A stretch of 64,000 nucleotides of DNA, from contig CAMNPM010000002.1 in NCBI GenBank assembly GCA_946548065.1, positions 1 through 64,000 of the forward strand. Reading direction: 5' to 3'. This document shows, in pieces, positions 22,576 through 31,747 of this stretch; position 1 is the first letter of the stretch; the number at the start of each line of letters is the position of its first letter. Both the position numbers and the translations under genes were made by a program. This DNA is from an uncultured Prevotella sp. (GTDB taxonomy: Bacteria; Bacteroidota; Bacteroidia; Bacteroidales; Bacteroidaceae). Under the pieces are notes generated by a model, which worked only from the letters and a program-made list of their open reading frames with translations, did no database searches and was not told the DNA's origin.

Positions 22576-24425
22576 CTGATGTAATCCATCTGCTACCCGA
22601 CAGCGTTGCCAACCAGATTGCTGCTGGCGAGGTGATACAGCGTCCGGCATCCGTCATCAAGGAACTGGTGGAGAATGCGGTAGATGCCGGAGCACAGACC
22701 ATCCACGTGTTGGTGGTCGATGCCGGAAGAACATCCATACAAGTTATCGACGACGGTTGCGGCATGTCGGAGACCGATGCCCGTCTGGCTTTCGAGCGTC
22801 ACGCCACCTCTAAGATTCTGCAGGCCGACGACCTGTTTAGCCTGCAGACGATGGGATTTAGGGGCGAGGCGCTACCCTCCATCGCTGCTGTGGCCCAGGT
22901 GGAGCTGCGCACCCGCAGGGCTGCCGATGAGGTAGGCACCAGTCTGCTCATCTCTGCCTCACGGGTCGAGAATCAAGAACCCTGTTCTTGCAGCCCGGGT
23001 ACCAGTATCACCGTCAGCAATCTATTCTTCAACGTTCCTGCACGTCGTAAGTTCCTCAAGACCAACGCCACTGAGCTTAACAATATCCTCACCGCCTTCG
23101 AGCGCATCGTACTCGTCTATCCCTCCGTCAACTTCACGCTCCACAGCAACAGCCAGGAGCTGATGAACCTTCGTGCTGGGTCATTGCTTCAGCGTATCAC
23201 CGATGTCTATGGTCGCCGCTATGCCCAGGACCTGCTGCCCATTCAGGTAGAGACGGCCCTCTGTAAGGTGACGGGCTTTGTGGCCAAGCCAGAGACGGCT
23301 CGCAAGAAAGGGGCTCCGGAGTGCTTCTTCGTCAACGGACGTTTCATGAAGCATCCTTATTTCCATAAAGCCGTCCAGCAGGCCTACGAGCGACTGGTGC
23401 CAGCAGGGTCGCACGTACCTTATTTTATATATTTTGAGGTCAGTCCTGCTGACATCGATGTCAATATCCATCCCACCAAGACGGAAATCAAGTTCGAGAA
23501 CGAGCAGTATATCTGGCAGTTGCTGATGGCAGCGGTGAAGGATGCTATCGGACAGTTCTGCGAGGTGCCGCAGTTAGACTTCGACACCGAGGGACGGCCC
23601 GAGATACCCACCTACGCCCCCACGCAGTCGGACTCCGCCCGCTTTGCCACCCCCTCGTCGCTCGACCATCATAACCCGCAGTATAATCCCTTCAGCAGCA
23701 GCAAGCGCAAGACCGCACCCGCTTCTGGCTGGGAGCAACTCTATGCCGACCTGCCTCGGCAGACATCCACTGAGCAACCAGCCCCTTCGCTCTTCGACAA
23801 CGATAGCACCCTTGCTCCGTTGGGAGGCTCCCAAGACCTTGCCTCAGTGGCTTCCGAGAAATCGCCTGTCCACTATCAGTACAAGGGATGCTACATCATG
23901 ACCGCTGTCAAGTCGGGCCTCATGATCATCGACCAGTATCGTGCCGATGTGCGCATACGCTACGAGCAGTATCTGGCACAGTTGCAGATGCGCGCTGCTG
24001 ATACCCAGCAGGTGCTCTTTCCTGAGGTGGTGCAGTTTGCCCCTTCCGAAATCCCCTTCCTCGAACAGATCCTGCCGCGTATGTCGGCTATAGGCTTCGA
24101 ACTCACCGACCTGGGACAAGGCAGCTATGCTGTTAATGGTATTCCTGCAGGCATCGAGGGCTTGGACTATGTGCAGCTGCTCCACAATCTTGTCGACGAG
24201 ACCCTTCACCATCACTCCGACTCTGCTGAGCAGCAGGCACAGGCTATTGCTCTCAGTATGGCCCGGCAGACAGCCGTACCGCAGGGGCAGGTGCTCAGCA
24301 ACGAGGAGATGGAGAATCTGGTCAACGAGCTCTTCTCGTGCAGCAACGTCAACTACACTCCTGATGGCCGCAGCATTTTGGCCATCCTTCCCCAGCACGA
24401 TATTGAGAAGTTGCTGGATAAATGA
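22572..24425 (+). CDS. mutL: DNA mismatch repair protein MutL
   Basis: IAAGEVIQRPASVIKELVENAVDAGA, GFRGEALPSIAAV, NVPARRKFLK; 4-bp overlap with upstream gene. Confidence 0.97.
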   Translation: MTDVIHLLPDSVANQIAAGEVIQRPASVIKELVENAVDAGAQTIHVLVVDAGRTSIQVIDDGCGMSETDARLAFERHATSKILQADDLFSLQTMGFRGEALPSIAAVAQVELRTRRAADEVGTSLLISASRVENQEPCSCSPGTSITVSNLFFNVPARRKFLKTNATELNNILTAFERIVLVYPSVNFTLHSNSQELMNLRAGSLLQRITDVYGRRYAQDLLPIQVETALCKVTGFVAKPETARKKGAPECFFVNGRFMKHPYFHKAVQQAYERLVPAGSHVPYFIYFEVSPADIDVNIHPTKTEIKFENEQYIWQLLMAAVKDAIGQFCEVPQLDFDTEGRPEIPTYAPTQSDSARFATPSSLDHHNPQYNPFSSSKRKTAPASGWEQLYADLPRQTSTEQPAPSLFDNDSTLAPLGGSQDLASVASEKSPVHYQYKGCYIMTAVKSGLMIIDQYRADVRIRYEQYLAQLQMRAADTQQVLFPEVVQFAPSEIPFLEQILPRMSAIGFELTDLGQGSYAVNGIPAGIEGLDYVQLLHNLVDETLHHHSDSAEQQAQAIALSMARQTAVPQGQVLSNEEMENLVNELFSCSNVNYTPDGRSILAILPQHDIEKLLDK

Positions 24426-24434
24426 CACGAATGA

Positions 24435-25619
24435 ATGACAAAACTAAATAGAGAGATGTATATGAGAAAGTTATTAGTGATTTTAGCCTTCATAGGTGTG
24501 TCGCATGCCGCTATGGCACAAGACGATCAGGTCTCTGATGCGAAGCACAGTGTGGTGACCAACTCGTTCTGGTCCAACTGGTTCATCCAGGCCAATGCCG
24601 TAGGTACCTCGTTCTGGGGTAGTCAGGAGAGCACGGGTGTCAAGTTCAGTAAGCTCTTCAAGTCCTATCGCACCAACCTCGGCTTCTCCGTTGCCCTGGG
24701 TAAGTGGTTCACGCCCGGACTGGGTCTGCGCACCAAGTTCAATGGTGTCTGGGGACGTAGCGTTATCTCAGAAGATAAGTCGCTCAATGCCAGCCGCTAC
24801 TGGACGCTCCACGAACAGGCTCTCTTCAACTTGAGCAATATGCTGATGGGCTATAACGAGGAGCGTGTATGGGACTTTATTCCCTATGCTGGTGCCGGCA
24901 TCAGTCGGAATATGTCGTACAACGCTTATTCTATGGGTTTGTCGGTGGGCATTCTGAACACCTTCAACCTGTCGCGCAAGGTAGCCCTTAACCTCGATAT
25001 CAATTATGGCATCTATGGAGCAGGGGCCGACGGTTTTGCCCATAGCAATGCTAATGCCAACAGCCTGAAAACCAAAGACCGTATGGTCAGCGTCGAGGTA
25101 GGATTCACCTATCGTCTGGGTAGTGCCACCTGGCGTAAGGTTGTTGATACGGACGCTCAGAGTGCTTTGGCTGAGAGCGAGATTGATGCCCTGAACGCCC
25201 AGTTGGCTGATGCGTTGGCAGAGAACGAACGTCTGGCCGGGCAGCTGTCTGCCCAGCAGCCCGCTCCCGTCGTCCAGCAGCCCGCAGCAGAGCCCCAGCT
25301 GGTGAGTGCTCCCGTATCGGTGTTCTTTGACCTCAACAAGTCTGCTATCGCTTCCAGACGCGAGTTGCAGAATGTGGCCGACCTTGTGGCGCTGGCTCGT
25401 CAGCAGCATGCCAAGCTGGTGGTTACTGGCTATGCCGACAGTGCTACGGGCAATGCCGACTACAACCGCCAGCTGTCGCAGCAGCGAGCCGATGCGGTGG
25501 TGGCCGAGATCGTCAAGCTGGGTTTTGCTCGCGAGGACATAGAGGTGGTGGCAGCAGGAGGTGTTGACAACTTGTCGCCTTCGCCCTATAACCGTCGCGT
25601 GACTGTTGCCCTGAAGTAG
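24435..25619 (+). CDS. OmpA-family outer membrane protein (start may be 24456)
   Basis: N-terminal beta-barrel, coiled-coil/Pro linker, C-terminal OmpA peptidoglycan-binding domain (VVTGYADSATGNADYNRQLSQQRADAV). Confidence 0.88.
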   Translation: MTKLNREMYMRKLLVILAFIGVSHAAMAQDDQVSDAKHSVVTNSFWSNWFIQANAVGTSFWGSQESTGVKFSKLFKSYRTNLGFSVALGKWFTPGLGLRTKFNGVWGRSVISEDKSLNASRYWTLHEQALFNLSNMLMGYNEERVWDFIPYAGAGISRNMSYNAYSMGLSVGILNTFNLSRKVALNLDINYGIYGAGADGFAHSNANANSLKTKDRMVSVEVGFTYRLGSATWRKVVDTDAQSALAESEIDALNAQLADALAENERLAGQLSAQQPAPVVQQPAAEPQLVSAPVSVFFDLNKSAIASRRELQNVADLVALARQQHAKLVVTGYADSATGNADYNRQLSQQRADAVVAEIVKLGFAREDIEVVAAGGVDNLSPSPYNRRVTVALK

Positions 25620-25712
25620 GGCAGGGTGCGCTTATTCAGGCGCTGAAACATAAAATTTCACATGTAAAGCAAAAAAGTGGTGCAAAAGTTTGGTGGTTTC
25701 AAAAAAACTCCG

Positions 25713-25720
25713 TACCTTTG
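25713..25720 (+). promoter_or_regulatory. -7 box TACCTTTG upstream of tRNA-Val
   Basis: TAnnTTTG with TTTG at 25689-25692, 20 bp before the tRNA. Confidence 0.65.
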
Positions 25721-25739
25721 CACCGCTTTTGAAAAGCAA

Positions 25740-25817
25740 GGGCGTTTAGCTCAGCTGGTTTAGAGCATCTGCCTTACAAGCAGAGGGTCGGCGGTTCGAA
25801 TCCGTCAACGCCCACCA
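25740..25817 (+). tRNA. tRNA-Val (anticodon TAC), CCA encoded
   Basis: GGGCGTT/AACGCCC acceptor stem, TCTGC-CTTACAA-GCAGA anticodon arm, GGTTCGAATCC T-arm. Confidence 0.96.
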
Positions 25818-25829
25818 GAACAATGACAA

Positions 25830-25862
25830 GTCTCACTCCAACTATAGGGTGAGGCTTTTTTG
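25830..25862 (+). terminator. Terminator after tRNA-Val
   Basis: GTCTCACTC...GGGTGAGGC stem followed by TTTTTTT. Confidence 0.7.
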
Positions 25863-25927
25863 TATTTCCACTCTTCCCTTGTCATGCCGACATGACTCAC
25901 CCCTATGAAATTTCTACTGACCCGACA

Positions 25928-25943
25928 TTAGGGAATTCCCTAA
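25928..25943. promoter_or_regulatory. Perfect 16-bp palindrome upstream of the glycine-zipper lipoprotein gene
   Basis: TTAGGGAATTCCCTAA, upstream of the -7 box at 25988-25995. Confidence 0.4.
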
Positions 25944-26019
25944 GCAATTTTGGGGAGATTCCTCTTTGCGGTTCGTCAGAAAATGTTTATCTTTGCATCG
26001 TGAATTATTAATAAAGGAC

Positions 26020-26916
26020 ATGCATATGAAGAAGAATGTATTATGGCTGCTTTGCTCGCTGGTGTTGTTGACTGGTTGTGGCACCTATACTGGTCAGGGA
26101 GCCGCAACGGGTGGTACCTTTGGCGCTATCTTAGGTTCTGCCATCGGTGGTATCTCTGGCGGTCGTCATGGTAGTAATTTAGGTACGGTTATCGGCATGG
26201 CCGGTGGTGCTGCTGTGGGTGCCGCAGTGGGCTCAGCTGCCGACCAGCGGGTGGCAGAGCGTACTGCCGAGTATCGTCAGGAGCGAGCCCGTCGTGCTGC
26301 AGCTGCTGGCTACGATGGTGCCTATGGCGGTGGCAACTATGGTGGCTCTGCTGGTGGTTATGGCAGTGGCAACTATGGTGGCTCTGCTGGTGGTTATGAA
26401 GGCGGGCAAGGCAGTAGCGACAGCGGCTACGATGCCTCTGGGCGCGGCGACGACCGTATCGACTTCGATGCCCCTGGTCCTCGCGACGGACGCGGCACCT
26501 ATTCTGCGGCTACTCCCCGTGTCTATACCCCTACGTCCGAGCCTGGCTACCACGTTCACTACAATGCCTTGATCGAGATTCGCAACGCCCGTGTCATTGA
26601 TGCCAATCACGATGGTGTGCTGCGTGCCGGTGAAGAGTGCAAGGTGACATTCGAGATTATGAATAACTCGTCGCAGGTGCTCTACGACGTACAGCCCACC
26701 GTGTTCGACGTTACGGGCAACAAGCACATACATATTTCTCCCAACCTGCACGTGGAGAGCATCGACCCCCATAGCGGTATACGCTATACAGCCTCCATCC
26801 TGGCAGACAGGAAGCTGAAGGACGGCTCCATCGTTATCCGTGTGGGTGTGGCTCAGGGCAACCGCGAGATTACCTCACAGATGCAGGAGTTCACCGTTCG
26901 CACATCGAGAAAGTAG
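26020..26916 (+). CDS. Glycine-zipper lipoprotein with Gly/Tyr-rich repeat and C-terminal beta-domain
   Basis: Lipobox LLTGCGT; GGTFGAILGSAIGGISGGRHGSNLGTVIGMAGGAAVGAAVG zipper; TATCTTTG box at 25988 rules out the 25966 start. Confidence 0.8.
   Translation: MHMKKNVLWLLCSLVLLTGCGTYTGQGAATGGTFGAILGSAIGGISGGRHGSNLGTVIGMAGGAAVGAAVGSAADQRVAERTAEYRQERARRAAAAGYDGAYGGGNYGGSAGGYGSGNYGGSAGGYEGGQGSSDSGYDASGRGDDRIDFDAPGPRDGRGTYSAATPRVYTPTSEPGYHVHYNALIEIRNARVIDANHDGVLRAGEECKVTFEIMNNSSQVLYDVQPTVFDVTGNKHIHISPNLHVESIDPHSGIRYTASILADRKLKDGSIVIRVGVAQGNREITSQMQEFTVRTSRK
26323..26394 (+). repeat. Two 36-bp tandem units (YGGGNYGGSAGG / YGSGNYGGSAGG)
   Basis: Direct reading; one visible mismatch between units. 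Confidence 0.85.
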
Positions 26917-26954
26917 GCGAGGGAGAGTTAAGAATTAAGAAAAAAGATAAAGGG

Positions 26955-27458
26955 TCACTTAGGAGCTTGGCGGGATTCCGGCAAGCTCTTTTCTATTTCC
27001 TGCCAGATGGGGCGCATGTCCTTGGCACCCTCGTTGGTTTCCAGCTCCAGCTCAGGCAGGTCTATCTCGTCGGTAGGCAAGTAGGGGATGATGATGCTGT
27101 TCACCTTCTGCACGATGACCACTGCTACGCCCTTCGAGATGATGTCGAGCTCCTTGGCAGCGCGCCACGACAGGTCGATGATGCGTCCTCGCACGAAGGG
27201 TCCGCGGTCGGTCACGCGTACGGTCACGCTGCGCTTGTTGGCCGGATTGGTCACCCTGAGCAAGGTGCCGAAGGGATAGGTGCGGTGGGCACATGTCAGC
27301 GAGTCGTTGTGCAGGCGTTCGCCGCTGGCCGTCTTGCGCCCGGCAAGGCGCTGGGCATAATACGAAGCCTTACCCTCCTGCTGGTCTTGGGCCAGCAACA
27401 GGGTAAAGCTCATTGTCATCAGTGTCGCTATAACAGCTATCTTGCTCTTAATACACAT
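26955..27458 (-). CDS. RlpA-like septal-ring/DPBB lipoprotein
   Basis: [43 protein letters not shown]...[13 protein letters not shown]. Confidence 0.9.
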   Translation of the reverse strand: MCIKSKIAVIATLMTMSFTLLLAQDQQEGKASYYAQRLAGRKTASGERLHNDSLTCAHRTYPFGTLLRVTNPANKRSVTVRVTDRGPFVRGRIIDLSWRAAKELDIISKGVAVVIVQKVNSIIIPYLPTDEIDLPELELETNEGAKDMRPIWQEIEKSLPESRQAPK

Positions 27459-27493
27459 TCATTATTATACTGACTCTTGGCCTGGGGCTGGGC

Positions 27494-28831
27494 TTATACC
27501 ACTCCCTGTGCCAGCATGGCTTTGGCCACCTTCATGAATCCGGCAACGTTGGCGCCCTTGACATAGTTGACGTAGTCGCCTTCCTTGCCGTACTTCACGC
27601 ATTGCTCGTGAATGCCCGACATGATGTGGTGCAGGTGCTGGTCTACCTCCTCGCCGGTCCAGGCGATGCGCATCGAGTTCTGCGTCATCTCCAGTCCGCT
27701 GGTAGCCACACCGCCTGCATTCACCGCTTTGCCTGGGGCAAACAGCTGGTGGGCGGCAATAAACTTGTTGACGGCCTCTGCCGTGCATCCCATGTTGCTG
27801 ACCTCAGCCACGCACAACGGCTTCTGTGCCAGTATCATGTCGGCATCGTCGCCGTTCAGCTCGTTCTGGGTGGCACAGGGCAGATAGATGTCGGCCTTCT
27901 GCTCCCACGGCTTCTTGCCTTCATAGAATGTCGAGCCTGGGAACTCGTCAGCGTATGGCTGGCAGATGTCGTTGCCCGAGGCGCGCAGCTCCAGCAGGTA
28001 GTCTATCTTCTCCTCATCCAGTCCGGCGGGGTCGTAGATGTAGCCGTCGGGTCCGGAGATGGTAATCACCTTGGCTCCCAGCTCGGTAGCCTTCTTGGCA
28101 GCGCCCCATGCCACATTGCCGAAGCCCGACAGGGCCACCGTCTTGCCTTTGATTTCCAACCCGTGCTCCTGCATCATCTGGTGTACAAAGTACAGTGCAC
28201 CGTATCCGGTAGCCTCCGGGCGCAGTATGGAGCCTCCCCATTCCATTCCCTTGCCTGTGAGGGTGGCACCACGGAATTCTGAGGTCAGCTTCTTGTACAT
28301 GCCGAAGAGGTAGCCAATCTCGCGTCCGCCTACACCGATGTCGCCGGCCGGTACGTCCATATCGGGGCCAATCACCTTGTACAGCTCCCACATGAAGGCT
28401 TGGCAGAAGCGCATGATCTCAGCATCGCTCTTGCCGCGTGGCGAGAAGTCGGAGCCGCCCTTGCCGCCGCCCATAGGCAGCGTGGTGAGCGCATTCTTGA
28501 AGGTCTGCTCGAAGCCCAGGAACTTCAGGATGCTCAGGTTTACTGACGAGTGGAAGCGCAGTCCTCCCTTGTATGGTCCGATGGCACTGTTGAACTGCAC
28601 ACGGTAGCCTATGTTCACCTGCACCTCGCCCTTGTCGTCGACCCAGGGCACACGGAAGGTGATGATGCGTTCTGGTTCTACAATACGTTCCACAATCTTG
28701 GCTTTCTCGAACTCCGGATGCTGGTTGTAAACGTCTTTGATGGACTCCAGCACCTCGCGCACTGCTTGCAGGAACTCTACTTCGCCCGGATGTTTCTTCT
28801 CCAGGTCTTGCATGATTTTCTCTACGTTCAT
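27494..28831 (-). CDS. gdhA: NADP-specific glutamate dehydrogenase
   Basis: PMGGGKGGSDFSPRGKSDAEIMRFCQAFM, VPAGDIGVGGREIG, GFGNVAWGAA. Confidence 0.97.
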   Translation of the reverse strand: MNVEKIMQDLEKKHPGEVEFLQAVREVLESIKDVYNQHPEFEKAKIVERIVEPERIITFRVPWVDDKGEVQVNIGYRVQFNSAIGPYKGGLRFHSSVNLSILKFLGFEQTFKNALTTLPMGGGKGGSDFSPRGKSDAEIMRFCQAFMWELYKVIGPDMDVPAGDIGVGGREIGYLFGMYKKLTSEFRGATLTGKGMEWGGSILRPEATGYGALYFVHQMMQEHGLEIKGKTVALSGFGNVAWGAAKKATELGAKVITISGPDGYIYDPAGLDEEKIDYLLELRASGNDICQPYADEFPGSTFYEGKKPWEQKADIYLPCATQNELNGDDADMILAQKPLCVAEVSNMGCTAEAVNKFIAAHQLFAPGKAVNAGGVATSGLEMTQNSMRIAWTGEEVDQHLHHIMSGIHEQCVKYGKEGDYVNYVKGANVAGFMKVAKAMLAQGVV

Positions 28832-28895
28832 AGTATAGTTTATTTTTAGTTATAGATGATAGGTGTTTGTTTGTCACTTTGTTAGTTTGACCACG

Positions 28896-28903
28896 CAAAT
28901 TTA
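28896..28903 (-). promoter_or_regulatory. -7 box TAAATTTG (minus strand) upstream of gdhA
   Basis: Reverse complement of CAAATTTA. Confidence 0.5.
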
Positions 28904-29022
28904 GGCAATTTTCTTCAAATGACAAAGGAAAATTCCGAATATTTTCTGCAAAAGGTTACATTTCGTTAAAATACTGGACTTATACCCTTCTTTTTGGCGC
29001 GTAGAGTCGTCCTGCTGGTGGT

Positions 29023-30054
29023 TCAGTTCTGTCTTTTGTATTTCTTCAGGTTGCGGTAGTATGAGCTGAGCGAAGCGAAGCCCGACTGTGCCGCCAGCTC
29101 CGTAGCCGACAGGGTAGGGTCGCTGTCCAGCAGCCGTTCGGCATGTGCTATGCGATAGCGGTTGACAAACTCGTTGAACGACATTCCCATCTCTCTGTTC
29201 AGAGTCAGGTAGATATAGGTGCGGTTGGTGTGCATGATGCTCGCCAGGTCTTCCAGTTTGAGGTCGTTCTGCAGGTATATCTTCTGGTCCTCCATCTGTC
29301 TGACGATGCGCTCTTTCAGGGTTAGGTTGCTCAGCGTTGCAGCCTGCTGCCGTACAGCCTTGTCGGGCGTCACCCCCTTGTCGCGCTCCATGTCGACGAC
29401 GGAGAACTCGCGGTGCAGTCCGGCATAGCCAATCATGAATAGCAGGGCTGAGAAGAGGGCCGAGAATACGTAGAGCAGCATCGTGTGGCTGGTGAACCAG
29501 TGTCGCCCGATGGTGTTGGCCGCAAACGACAGCAGGGCGATGACCATCATCAGGTAGAGGATGTTCTGCACGTTGCGCATCGACTTCTTCTCCGTGTCGG
29601 CATAGTATTGGTCTACCATCCTGTTGTAGCGGGATATCAGCCGTGACCCTATCGCCACGGTGGCTATCACCTCCAGGGCAAACACCACCTTGCGCACCTG
29701 GTCTACCCACTCCTGCTGCTGTGATGTGGCCCACAGCTGTGCAGCGGCCCCCAGCAGTGCGGGCAGCAGCAGCCACAGCCAGGCACGGTGCCAGCGGCTG
29801 GTCAGCCGCACTAAATAAATAAGGTATAGCGGATACACCGCCAGGTGGGCTGCCGTATAGGCCACGTCGGCATAGGGCATCAGTAGCACGTCGTGGTTGA
29901 AGTAGACGTAGTGGCCTGCATAGAGCACCGTTGTCGTGAACATGAAGCAGAGCAGGGTGCGCTGCCCGCGCAGCAGGCGGTTGTTCCATTCCAGGGCCAG
30001 CAGCACTGTGAACAGTGCGCAGACCAGCAGCGGCAGTGAGGTGAACAGTCCCAT
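29023..30054 (-). CDS. Membrane-anchored AraC-family transcriptional regulator
   Basis: Multiple N-terminal TM helices; C-terminal HTH LASIMHTNRTYIYLTLNREMGMSFNEFVNRYRIAHAERLL...GFASLSSYYRNLKK. Confidence 0.88.
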   Translation of the reverse strand: MGLFTSLPLLVCALFTVLLALEWNNRLLRGQRTLLCFMFTTTVLYAGHYVYFNHDVLLMPYADVAYTAAHLAVYPLYLIYLVRLTSRWHRAWLWLLLPALLGAAAQLWATSQQQEWVDQVRKVVFALEVIATVAIGSRLISRYNRMVDQYYADTEKKSMRNVQNILYLMMVIALLSFAANTIGRHWFTSHTMLLYVFSALFSALLFMIGYAGLHREFSVVDMERDKGVTPDKAVRQQAATLSNLTLKERIVRQMEDQKIYLQNDLKLEDLASIMHTNRTYIYLTLNREMGMSFNEFVNRYRIAHAERLLDSDPTLSATELAAQSGFASLSSYYRNLKKYKRQN

Positions 30055-30081
30055 AACTGATATTTTTTATTACCAGGTTAG

Positions 30082-31014
30082 TTACAGCGTAGTCTTGAAA
30101 TAGTCAATCGTCTTGCGCAGTCCCTCGTCCAGCTTTACCTTGGGCTCCCAGTTGAGCTTTTCCTTGGCAAGGGTGATGTCCGGACGGCGCTTCTTCGGGT
30201 CGTCTTGTGGCAGCGGCTCAAACACAATCTTGCTCCTCGAACCCGTCATGGCGATGACCTTCTCTGCCAGTTCCAGCATGGTGAACTCGCCCGGGTTGCC
30301 GATGTTCACGGGGCCGGTGAAGTCGTCGCCGCTCTCCATCATCCTGACCATGCCCTCTATCAGGTCGCTCACGTACTGGAACGAGCGGGTCTGCTGTCCG
30401 TCGCCATAGATGGTGATGTCTTCGTTGCGCAGGGCTTGCATGATGAAGTTCGATACCACGCGGCCGTCGTGCTGCGCCATGCGAGGTCCGTAGGTGTTGA
30501 AGATGCGGATGACCTTGATCCTGACCTGGTGCTGGCGGTGATAGTCGAAGAACATGGTCTCGGCACAGCGCTTCCCCTCGTCATAGCACGACCTGATGCC
30601 GATGGTGTTCACATTGCCCCAGTACGACTCCGGCTGCGGGTGGATGGCTGGGTCGCCGTACACCTCGCTGGTCGACGACTGCAGGATCTTGCATTTCGTG
30701 CGCCGCGCCAGTCCCAGCATGTGGTAGGCTCCGAAGATGCTCGTCTTGGTGGTCTGGATGGGGTCGTGCTGGTAGTGGATGGGCGATGCCGGACAGGCCA
30801 GGTTGTAGATCTCGTCGACCTCTGCCCAGTAGGGTTGGCAGACATCATGGCGCACCACCTCGAAGTTGGGCTTTCCTATCAGGTGCCATACGTTCTCCTT
30901 GCTGCCCGTATAGAAGTTGTCCAGACAGATGACGTCATTACCCTCGTTGACCAGTCGCTCGCACAGGTGGGACCCGATAAACCCGGCACCTCCGGTTACT
31001 AATATTCTCTTCAT
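30082..31014 (-). CDS. NAD-dependent SDR epimerase, UDP-glucuronate decarboxylase type
   Basis: [47 protein letters not shown]...YDEGKR. Confidence 0.93.
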   Translation of the reverse strand: MKRILVTGGAGFIGSHLCERLVNEGNDVICLDNFYTGSKENVWHLIGKPNFEVVRHDVCQPYWAEVDEIYNLACPASPIHYQHDPIQTTKTSIFGAYHMLGLARRTKCKILQSSTSEVYGDPAIHPQPESYWGNVNTIGIRSCYDEGKRCAETMFFDYHRQHQVRIKVIRIFNTYGPRMAQHDGRVVSNFIMQALRNEDITIYGDGQQTRSFQYVSDLIEGMVRMMESGDDFTGPVNIGNPGEFTMLELAEKVIAMTGSRSKIVFEPLPQDDPKKRRPDITLAKEKLNWEPKVKLDEGLRKTIDYFKTTL

Positions 31015-31262
31015 AGTCTAAACTTCTTTTTTGTGTGCAAATATACGAACATTTTTTCAGATTAGCAAATATTACGCGAATTGAACGTTATTATTAATTG
31101 AACAATTAATGGGGGCAGTAGTGGCAGTATGTTCTTTGTTTTAACGAATCTTTGCTAAATTATTGCGCTGAATCTTGATCTTGTTGCCAGGATAAGGAAG
31201 CTTAGAAGGCATCGACTTCGAGCACTACCAGACGTGTGATGACTTTATTTGGAGGGAGTTTG

Positions 31263-31342
31263 GATTCTCACGTTGAGAATCCGGAGTTCTCAACGTGAGA
31301 ATTCTGAGACATGTGTATGAGGCCTGACAGACCCCAAGTTGG
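31263..31342. repeat. Phased palindrome cluster
   Basis: GATTCTCACGTTGAGAATC (31263-31281), TTCTCAACGTGAGAA (31287-31301), CCAAGTTGG (31334-31342); centres at 31272, 31294, 31338. Confidence 0.75.
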
Positions 31343-31352
31343 TAGTGGTTAT

Positions 31353-31480
31353 GCAGGGAGATGCCTCGGTGTTCTCCCTATGATGCCATATTGTAGCCAA
31401 GCTCAAGGGTATGGCATGTGTATGGTATGTATATGGTATGTGTATGGTATGTGTATGGTATGTGTATGGCATCTCCCTGC
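31353..31480. repeat. 11-bp tandem repeat (TATGGTATGTG, about 5.7 copies, 31410-31472) bracketed by a perfect 13-bp inverted repeat
   Basis: GCAGGGAGATGCC at 31353-31365 and GGCATCTCCCTGC at 31468-31480. Confidence 0.85.
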
Positions 31481-31546
31481 CTGAAGCGACTCTAAAGCGA
31501 TGCAAAAATGGACATTAGATGATAAAAGTCAAGAGCTTCGCACAAC

Positions 31547-31577
31547 CCCCGCTGAAGTCCTTTGCTGGCGGGGTTTT
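31547..31577 (+). terminator. Candidate hairpin with short T-tract in the long intergenic region
   Basis: CCCCGC...GCGGGG followed by TTTT; long 15-nt loop. Confidence 0.35.
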
Positions 31578-31747
31578 GCGAATTTGCGAGAGGATGTATT
31601 GTGATTATGCGAACATAATAACTGCAAAATTTGCGAATATGCGAATAGAATTTGCGATTGTGTGACGGCTGTGTCAAAGAAAAATACGATATTTGCGATA
31701 CAAAGTGACTGAATTAAACATATTATTAACATTAAAAACAAAACGCT

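Noticed and set aside
25740-25965. Integrative element at tRNA-Val
   Set aside because: No integrase, att duplication or foreign gene block next to the tRNA; it is followed by a terminator and a normal lipoprotein gene.
31353-31480. Possible CRISPR array at 31.4 kb or 58.8 kb
   Set aside because: Repeats are too short and contiguous (11 or 21 bp), have no unique spacers, and no cas genes are present.
31290-31505. Minus-strand ORF with PYTYHTHTIHIPYTYHTH repeats
   Set aside because: Translation of the 11-bp tandem repeat, with low-complexity peptide; no start context or domain.
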